Source: Mesostigma viride (taxonomy: Eukaryota > Streptophyta > Mesostigmatophyceae > Mesostigmatales > Mesostigmataceae). From it: 30,531 nucleotides of DNA. Below are positions 24,646-30,531 of the stretch, one piece after another (position 1 is the first letter of the stretch; the number at the start of each line of letters is the position of its first letter). Both the position numbers and the translations under genes were made by a program. The stretch is taken from contig RPFO01000596.1 in the NCBI GenBank assembly GCA_009746045.1, forward strand, positions 1 through 30,531, written 5' to 3'. The notes under the pieces are model-generated. The model saw nothing but the letters and a program-made list of their open reading frames with translations, was not told the origin of the DNA and did not search any database.

Positions 24646-24686
24646 GACGAAAAAAAAGTCGAAGGAGTTAGTATATCGCATTCCGG

Positions 24687-24989
24687 ATGGCGAGCGTGAT
24701 CACCGCACCCGTGGACGTCGCCAACAAGGTCACCGAGTCCGTCGGAGACGCCGCCTCCGCGACCGCCAAGAAGGTCGGGTTCGTGCGCGAGGACGGCAAG
24801 CTCGCGCCCATGTTCGCCGTCACGCTCGCGGTCATGATGGGTCTGAGCGTGTTCACGGCGACCGACTCTCTGATCGCCGGCATGTTCCCGAGCACCGCCA
24901 CCGGCGGAAAGAGGTACGCCAAGATGGCGGGCGCGTCTGTCATCGGGTTCGCCGCCTTCGTGGGCGCATGGTCCGCGTTCCGTCGTTAA
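24687..24989 (+). CDS. Small two-pass membrane protein
   Basis: The protein has 100 residues. The N-terminal 38 residues are amphipathic with Ala/Val and Lys/Glu spacing (DVANKVTESVGDAASATAKK). Two hydrophobic helices follow at about 41-57 and 80-97, separated by a Gly/Ser/Thr turn, and it ends WSAFRR. AGTATATCGC lies about 15 bp upstream of the ATG. The TAA stop overlaps the stop of the minus-strand neighbour by two bases. No family is recognised. Its size and layout resemble virion membrane proteins. Confidence 0.65.
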   Translation: MASVITAPVDVANKVTESVGDAASATAKKVGFVREDGKLAPMFAVTLAVMMGLSVFTATDSLIAGMFPSTATGGKRYAKMAGASVIGFAAFVGAWSAFRR

Positions 24990-25315
24990 GTCCAGCCCGC
25001 GTACGCGGGAGCGCGAGGTCCGTGCTTCTGGTACCAATACAGGTATCCGGTGACAGCGCATATCGAAAAGGCGGCGATCGCGATCGTCGCGGACGTCGCT
25101 CGCTTCCTATCAAACTCCTCCTGCGCGGATCGGATCCCTTCGTCCCTCTCCATCTGCGACCGAGGCGTCGTGCCTTCTTTACGTTCGCGGAGTTCCATCT
25201 CTCGGAGGATCCGCGGCGCGTCTCGACTCCTACTATCCAAGTGCCACGCGGCGGACGCGCCGCCGATCCCGACCGCGCCGGAAACGAGTGTGAGTAATGG
25301 GAGGAGTCCGACCAT
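24986..25315 (-). CDS. Small two-pass membrane protein with central charged region
   Basis: This 109-residue protein starts at the ATG at 25315. It has hydrophobic segments at about 3-23 (GLLPLLTLVSGAVGIGGASAA) and 75-95 (ATSATIAIAAFSICAVTGYL). A strongly charged stretch between them (REMELRERKEGTTPRSQMER) is probably an exposed helix. The AT-rich TATGTAATAATAAAGAAC directly upstream is a likely promoter. An extended reading to 25384 uses that AT-rich tract and is rejected. No family is recognised. Confidence 0.65.
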   Translation of the reverse strand: MVGLLPLLTLVSGAVGIGGASAAWHLDSRSRDAPRILREMELRERKEGTTPRSQMERDEGIRSAQEEFDRKRATSATIAIAAFSICAVTGYLYWYQKHGPRAPAYAGWT

Positions 25316-25405
25316 GTTCTTTATTATTACATATTCATGAATAAAATTAGAGGTTCGTTCACGTCGGAACGCATGTTTTCTCATTTCACGGTAGGATAGG
25401 ATCGA

Positions 25406-26120
25406 TCAACCGAGCAGTCGCTGAGGCCACTCGTCAAAGGCCCTCTGCATGACGGGGATGTCCCGTCGGAAGTACAGTTTGTACCCATTGTTTTCGCGGG
25501 TGGGGGGTTCGGTTCCGTGCGTCTTCTTGTACTCCTTGTACACCGCCCCCCGAACTGGATCAGGTGCGTGGCGTCGAAGTTTCCGTGTCCGTATCGGGCC
25601 TTCAAGAAGTCGACGCAGCGGAACGGGACGTCGTTCTCCTTGTCCGCCTCCAGATCTTCGAGCACGGCGATCGACTCCGAGAACGCCTCGTGCAACGGAC
25701 GCATGCGCTTGTCGCTCTTCATCGCCTTCACGACCGCCTCGGGCGCGATCCAGGAAGAGTCCGTCCCGAACACGTCCTCGGACTTTGCCCCAAGAGCGGA
25801 CAACAGCGCGCCGACGTGGACGGCGCCGTCCGCCTTCCTCCGGAGAAATGCGATGTGGCTCTCCGCCAGCGTGTTGGGGATCGAGAAGGGTTCCACGTCC
25901 GACCCGAGTGCGGGTGGGGGGGAGCGGGCGCGGGGGAGGGAGAGGGGGCGGTGGTGGCGCGCGGGGTCTCTTTCATGACACCCATATCGACGACGTCGAG
26001 GTTCTCCACCTCGGTCTTGGCCGCGGACCGTCGGGTCCTCTTGCGGGACTTGGTCTCGACGACGGGAGCGGCGGGGGCCGCGACGGCGCTGGTGTCTGGT
26101 TTCACGACGATCTTACCCAT
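25406..26120 (-). CDS. Conserved-looking unknown protein, two apparent frameshifts
   Basis: Three frames combine: 26120 to about 25919, about 25919 to about 25549, and about 25549 to 25406. The shifts lie at a run of seven G (25916-25922) and a run of six C (25546-25551). Two added bases give 239 codons. The N-terminus is basic with a proline run (TTAPSPSPAPAPP). The middle has a compact helical segment (LAESHIAFLRRKADGAVHVG, then DATHLIQFGG). The last segment is rich in aromatics (YKLYFRRDIPVMQRAFDEW) and reads much better than the Arg/Pro-rich tail of the unshifted frame. TATAAAAG lies 12-20 bp upstream of the ATG at 26120. I do not recognise the family. Confidence 0.6.
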
Positions 26121-26131
26121 CTCGTCTCGTG

Positions 26132-26139
26132 CTTTTATA
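26132..26139 (-). promoter_or_regulatory. TATAAAAG box
   Basis: The minus strand has GTATAAAAGC 12-20 bases upstream of the ATG at 26120, within the 115-bp gap shared with the divergent cysteine desulfurase gene. Confidence 0.4.
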
Positions 26140-26235
26140 CCCATCCCCTGGATCTTTTTCTCGTCTCGCCGAACGAACCTACGAGAGGAACGACACGAGG
26201 AAAGGTATCCGCACATTATTTGCGTGGCTGCTACT

Positions 26236-27386
26236 ATGGAAAGGCGCATGAAAGCGAGAAAGGAGATCTATCTGGATAACAATTCGACGACACGGCCGCA
26301 TCCTTGCGTGTTGGACGTGTTTCGCAGGGTCGCGGAGACGTACGGTAACCCGTCCTCCTCCCACGAGATCGGCAAGGTTTCCCGCTCCCTCGTCGAGAAG
26401 GCGCGGGCCGACATCGCGCGCGATCTGCGCGTCCCCGTCCGGTCCGTCCTGTTCACGTCGGGGGCCACGAGAGCATGAACATCGTGTTGCAGGGCGTCAT
26501 GGAGAAACACGGGTTCGAGGGCGTCGTGCTGACGTCGGCGATCGAGCACCCGGCGGGCATCAAGCCGTTGGAGCATCTGAAGAAGGAACACGGGGACAAG
26601 ATCACGATCGTGCGGCTGCCCGTGGACGCGGAGGGGTTCGTGAAGATGGAGGCGCTCCGGGAGGCCGTCGACAAGTACGGATCGCGCGTGAAGCTCGCGA
26701 GCATCATCTACGCTAACAACGAGATCGGCACGATCCAGGATCTGTGCGCCATCCGGCGTGTCATCGGGGATCGCGTCCATTTCCACTCGGACACCACGCA
26801 GGCGGCCGGTAAGTTCCCGCTCAAGGGGTTTCGATGCCTGGACAGCTTCGTCGTGTCCGGCCACAAGATCCATTCGGTCAAGGGCGTGGGCGCGCTGGTC
26901 CTCCGCAAGTCTCCTTCGTGTCTGGCCCCTCTCACGTACGGCGGGGGACAGGAGAGGGCCGTGCGGCCCGGGACGGAGTCGCCGCCACTGATCGCGGCGC
27001 TCGCGGAGGCCGTGCGCGTCAACCGCCGCCACGAGAGGAGGGACGTGGCGCGCATCCGGGCTCTGAGAGGACGCCTCGTGGCGGATCTGGAGAAGACGGG
27101 CGCGGTCGTCCACGGGCCGAAGGACGAGAAGTGGCGACTGCCGAACCTGGTGAGCGCCGCTCTTCCCGTTCGCAGTTCGCGCGCGCTCGTCGCCCGGTTG
27201 GCGAAACGGGGGATCGCGATCTCGACCGGGTCGGCGTGTCATCTGAAGCGGCGCAGCGAGACGCTGAAGGCCATCGGACTGCCGAGGAAACTGGAGATGG
27301 GCACGGTCCGCATCGGGTTGAGCGCGTACACGACGTCCGAGGAAGTTGGCGTTTTGTTAGATGCGTTATTGGGGACCGGGAGGTAG
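26236..27386 (+). CDS. NifS-like cysteine desulfurase, apparent frameshift at 26460-26470
   Basis: The first frame begins at the ATG at 26236 with EIYLDNNSTTRPHP and GNPSSSHEIG, typical N-terminal motifs of class V aminotransferases. After TSG the frame is lost, and the second frame resumes with ESMN and runs to 27386. One extra base gives 384 codons, the usual family length. The PLP-binding lysine is in SGHKIHSVKGVGAL (about residue 211). The sulfur-carrying cysteine is in STGSACHLKR (about residue 335). The enzyme would take sulfur from cysteine using PLP. Relatives are known in some NCLDV, such as asfarviruses. The missing base could be in the G5 run at 26460-26464 (giving GGHES) or just after (giving GATES). 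The 3' end overlaps the convergent coiled-coil gene by 21 bp. Confidence 0.8.
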
Positions 27387-30300
27387 TCGCGAATAGGTTC
27401 CGAAATAGTGGATAAGCTGATCCATCATCGGAACTGTAAGACCGAGTACGCTGGGCAATATGGTCGTCATTGTCTCGAGGGGCATGTTCGCGAGTTGTCG
27501 AAATGCTTCTCGGATCCGACGAGTCTGCTCTTCACTGGCCTGCATCTCTTCCTGAGTCGGCTGTCTCCACCCTCCTCCCATTCTCCTGTTCGTATGCCCT
27601 ATCACTTGGAGTGCCGTGGAGGGTCTACCGTTCGTCACGCCGTTTGCGACAGGATCATCACCTATCCTCTCTCGTTGCGTTTCTGCATCCGTGCCCTCCA
27701 TTCTCACCCGTCGGGCTTCGGCTCTCTCGTCTGCGTTCAAACGTCTGCCTACGATCACTCCAGGCGGTAAAGGGAAGGCCTGCGCACTCGGTGCGTCTGG
27801 ACGTGCGCTTTGTCCCAACACGGCCACCCGTTTGCCTCGGTCGTCAACCGTGGTATCAAACGGAGTTCGCTCGTGGCGCGGGGTGACTCCGCGATTACCC
27901 TCCCATGATCGGACCCCTGTTCCGCGTTGGGTCGCGATTGCTTTGTCGCTCGTGCTACCAATCGCTCCTCCTCCGCCTCCTCTAGGGTCATCTCCGTCAT
28001 CAGGGGGGTCATCGTTATCGTTTCCTCCGCGATTTTCGTTTCGGTCGTCTCTCTCTCGATCGCGTGTTTCGTGGTCGCCCCCACGGCCACCACTCTCTGA
28101 GGCGTCGGTTGTGGGATCTCGAGAAGGCGGGGCGTCGTCGAGTCGATCGATACGATTTTTCAAATGAGCTTGCAACGGGAGGGCGTATATGATGAATTGG
28201 ATTACGCTCTTCCACCAAGTTCTCTTTTCCTCGGTTTCTTCCTGGCTTTTGATGTCTCCTACTTTACTGTCCAACGTCTCTAATAACGCGTTTCCGAGAC
28301 TTTCATACAACCTCTCTGCGTCATTTACAAACACGGCCCGTTCCGCCATAAGCTTGGCGCGTGTCTCTTCGTCCGTGGTCTTATCATCTAACTCATCATC
28401 AATTAATTGAATACTTTCCTGTGTTGCTTTGAGATTCCATAACTGTTCCGATGTGAAATATTCACCGAAAAACGACAATGCCGTGTCCAATGCACTTGAA
28501 AGATCCTCTATATTTTTTGCACGTGCCTCTAAAACCGTCTCGCGCCACGACAGCTGGTGTCGCAGTCGATCCTCGGTCGCCTTAAACTGTTCTAGTTCGC
28601 CACGCACACTCTCTAACGCAATCTCTTTTTCGCGAATCGTTTTTTTCATTTGCTTGGCGTAGTTTCTCGACGCTATCTCGAGTTGTTCCAGTTTAAGTTT
28701 TTGTGCATTGACTTGTTTATCCAGTTCCTCAACGACATTTTCATGTTGTTTTTGAATTTTTTGCATTCTCTCGGGATGAACGTATTTTTTTTTTATCTCT
28801 CGTAACTGCTCATCATGTGATGCTTGCGTTTCTGTCATCTTAGTCTCCAACTCTCTCTTTTTCGCATCCAGCAGTCGTCTTTGGTTTTCGATTCGCGCTA
28901 ACTCTTCGGCGTGTTTTTGTTTGAGCTGTTCCAATTGCGTTAGTAGGGCGTAGTTTTTGTCAGAGAGTAACAGAATTTCGCGCTTTTGATCATTAGTTGT
29001 ATCGGTTGGGATGGTCGAGGATTGTTGTGCGATTTCCTCTCTGTCGCGCTCGATTTGATCCCGCAATGACGCCATTTGTCTCTCGTGTTCTTCTTTGATC
29101 CTATGCAATGCTGTTTCGTAAGTCTGTTCAAGCTCGTCTAGCTGTGCCCTTACGGTTTTTACCGACGCCGTTTGCTTCATAATTTCCGCGGACTTGGCTC
29201 TCACGGTTTCCTCCAACGCTGCTATAGCCGATTTATACGAGAGCTCGTTTTGCACACGAGTCTTAAGGAGCTCGATCTCTCTCCTTTCCCACGATTCGAC
29301 TAACATGTCGAAGTCCTGTCGAGATTGTGCGAGTTCAGTTTCCCTTTCTCGCAAAGACGACCGAAGTTCCGCACGGTCATCCTTGAGTTGTTTCATCTCG
29401 TTCTGTAAACGCCGTATTTCACCCGTTTTCTTGGCCAGTGTCCAATCCGCATCTTCGCGTACGCGCGATAATTCTTCATTTTTATCGGCGATGCTTTGCT
29501 CGAGCAGAATGTCAAGCTTTATTATCCGAGCGCTTGCGTCGTCTGCGTGTGCGACGAGAGAGTCTCTTTCTTTGTTTATTTTTTGTATATTAACTTCTAG
29601 CTCGTCTACTTTGTCTTCTAGTCCTTGAACCGTAGCCCTAAGTTCATTTTCCTCTTTCTCGGATGTCGCCTTGATACCTTCTAATTCTTTGATCTTATCC
29701 GCAAGAGATTTCATCTCCGTCTTTGAAGTAATTAGGCGGTCATTGAGATCTATGATCTCTTTCATGCTTCTCGCATTTTCGATCGAGTGTTGATCGATCA
29801 AGCTTCGTACGCGCTCGCCGCCTTGTTCGATTTCCTTTTTCAACTTACTTTCGAACTCTGCAGCCTTTGCGGACGTCTCGCGGTTTTTCTCCTCGATTTG
29901 ACGGATGGTTGTTTCGTAACGAGTTTGCTGTTCTCCCAATATGCGCTCGTGTGCGGCGTTGAGCTCTGTGATCTCTTTTTCCTTTTCCTTTATCATGTTG
30001 TTGATAGTTGTTTTGGCACCCTCTTCTGATTCCGTTTTTCGGACATGCAATGTTGTCAGCTCATTCAATAGACGTCCTATATCTCGGTTGTAAGCAGTTT
30101 GTGCGGCGTCCTGGGCGTCCGCGAGTTCTCTTTTGAGCGAATTAACCAAATCCTCCCCCGCTCGTTGCGTCGTCTCTAGTTCTTCTCGGAGTCGCTGGCC
30201 ACTCGCCGTTTCCTCGCTTAGACGATTACTGACGTCTTTCAACTGTTTTTGTAACACATTCCTCTCAGTCCTCGCTTCCGACGCGGCTTTCCCTCCGTTG

Positions 30301-30531
30301 GCCGCTTGCAACTCCAGTTCGGCAATGCGGTTCTCGAGAGATGTCTTCTCCGTGTTTAGCGATGACATGGCATCGTTGAGACGCGCGATTTCGTCGGTTT
30401 TTGACTCCATATCCGAACGAACGCGCTGAAGAAACTCTTTGTTACTCTGTTTCAAACGATTCAGTTTTTCAGCGGTTCGAGCGGTTTCGGACCTGGCATC
30501 GTCTCTCTCTCCCATTACCCTGGCCAATTGT
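27366..30531 (-). CDS. Giant coiled-coil protein, 5' end beyond the window
   Basis: At least 1,054 residues are present and the frame is open at the right edge, so the true start is outside. About the first 760 visible residues are nearly continuous coiled coil, with regular hydrophobic heptads and very high Glu/Lys/Arg/Gln/Leu, e.g. REKEIALESVRGELEQF. A hydrophobic stretch follows (WWKSVIQFIIYALPLQAHL), then a low-complexity Asp/Arg/Gly/Asn region (RGGNDNDDPPDDGDDPRGGG), and a C-terminal folded segment ending in a hydrophobic helix (ETMTTILPSVLGLTVPMMDQL). The coiled-coil part has clearly more A/T-ending codons than the C-terminal part. Coiled coils give generic similarity to myosin-like proteins, so no function should be inferred. 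A structural scaffold is likely. It overlaps the cysteine desulfurase end by 21 bp. Confidence 0.75.
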   Translation of the reverse strand, partial: QLARVMGERDDARSETARTAEKLNRLKQSNKEFLQRVRSDMESKTDEIARLNDAMSSLNTEKTSLENRIAELELQAANGGKAASEARTERNVLQKQLKDVSNRLSEETASGQRLREELETTQRAGEDLVNSLKRELADAQDAAQTAYNRDIGRLLNELTTLHVRKTESEEGAKTTINNMIKEKEKEITELNAAHERILGEQQTRYETTIRQIEEKNRETSAKAAEFESKLKKEIEQGGERVRSLIDQHSIENARSMKEIIDLNDRLITSKTEMKSLADKIKELEGIKATSEKEENELRATVQGLEDKVDELEVNIQKINKERDSLVAHADDASARIIKLDILLEQSIADKNEELSRVREDADWTLAKKTGEIRRLQNEMKQLKDDRAELRSSLRERETELAQSRQDFDMLVESWERREIELLKTRVQNELSYKSAIAALEETVRAKSAEIMKQTASVKTVRAQLDELEQTYETALHRIKEEHERQMASLRDQIERDREEIAQQSSTIPTDTTNDQKREILLLSDKNYALLTQLEQLKQKHAEELARIENQRRLLDAKKRELETKMTETQASHDEQLREIKKKYVHPERMQKIQKQHENVVEELDKQVNAQKLKLEQLEIASRNYAKQMKKTIREKEIALESVRGELEQFKATEDRLRHQLSWRETVLEARAKNIEDLSSALDTALSFFGEYFTSEQLWNLKATQESIQLIDDELDDKTTDEETRAKLMAERAVFVNDAERLYESLGNALLETLDSKVGDIKSQEETEEKRTWWKSVIQFIIYALPLQAHLKNRIDRLDDAPPSRDPTTDASESGGRGGDHETRDRERDDRNENRGGNDNDDPPDDGDDPRGGGGGAIGSTSDKAIATQRGTGVRSWEGNRGVTPRHERTPFDTTVDDRGKRVAVLGQSARPDAPSAQAFPLPPGVIVGRRLNADERAEARRVRMEGTDAETQRERIGDDPVANGVTNGRPSTALQVIGHTNRRMGGGWRQPTQEEMQASEEQTRRIREAFRQLANMPLETMTTILPSVLGLTVPMMDQLIHYFGTYSRLPPGPQ

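Noticed and set aside
24986-25384. Longer start at 25384 for the small membrane protein
   Set aside because: The extra 23 residues come from an AT-rich promoter-like tract and place a charged segment before the hydrophobic start.
3689-26464. Programmed ribosomal frameshifting as the cause of the split genes
   Set aside because: The sites share no X-XXY-YYZ slippery site or downstream structure. They only share G/C runs, and so many cases in one window would be extraordinary.
1-30531. tRNA or rRNA genes
   Set aside because: I saw no cloverleaf with a GTTCRANNC arm or rRNA-like sequence.

Overview
The window looks like part of the genome of a large, GC-rich double-stranded DNA virus of the phylum Nucleocytoviricota (giant viruses, NCLDV). 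Genes are densely packed on both strands with gaps of only a few bases, I saw no introns or bacterial ribosome-binding sites, and several proteins belong to families typical of these viruses. These include a VLTF-2-like late transcription factor (9476-10246), a conserved protein with the PFG/KYTLDLSF and YPPTLK signature (650-1465), KilA-N proteins (12991-15082), a short CxC..YCxxH zinc-motif protein (16068-16772), a 54-residue basic NPW/YKQA protein (6786-6950) and a NifS-like cysteine desulfurase (26236-27386). The exact family cannot be fixed from this window, and most other proteins are not recognisable.

Layout: 1-11700 is mostly minus strand. It holds a membrane protein, the YPPTLK protein, an HNH nuclease, three large structural-looking proteins of unknown role (2186-4365, 4386-6340, 8169-9437), a GNAT-like protein, VLTF-2, a membrane-anchored protein and an acidic protein. 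11701-12990 has no gene; it contains four regularly spaced palindromes and a 587-bp foldback element with 166-bp inverted arms. 12991-15200 is a tandem pair of KilA-N proteins with duplicated promoters, followed by a repeat tract dense in GATC (15289-15485). 15694-24274 is a symmetric block: a zinc-motif/SPRARD pair, an ADP-ribosyltransferase-fold protein (plus strand), two small genes, two SprT-like metalloprotease paralogues (minus) and a second ADP-ribosyltransferase-fold protein (minus). 24317-27386 holds three small membrane proteins, a conserved unknown and the cysteine desulfurase. The window ends inside a giant coiled-coil protein.

The most important technical point is that at least nine genes are interrupted by what looks like a single missing base. 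Nearly all of these sites are in runs of five to seven G or C. In each multi-fragment gene, adding back the missing bases makes the start-to-stop length a multiple of three. I therefore annotate these as single genes with probable assembly errors rather than as pseudogenes, and give the fragment coordinates so a reader can judge.

The biologically most interesting part is the ADP-ribosyltransferase / SprT-protease block. The two ART proteins differ in the specificity-determining motif (ExE against QxE), and the two DNA-protein-crosslink-type proteases lie between them. A joint role in modifying and removing proteins on DNA is possible, but this is inference only.
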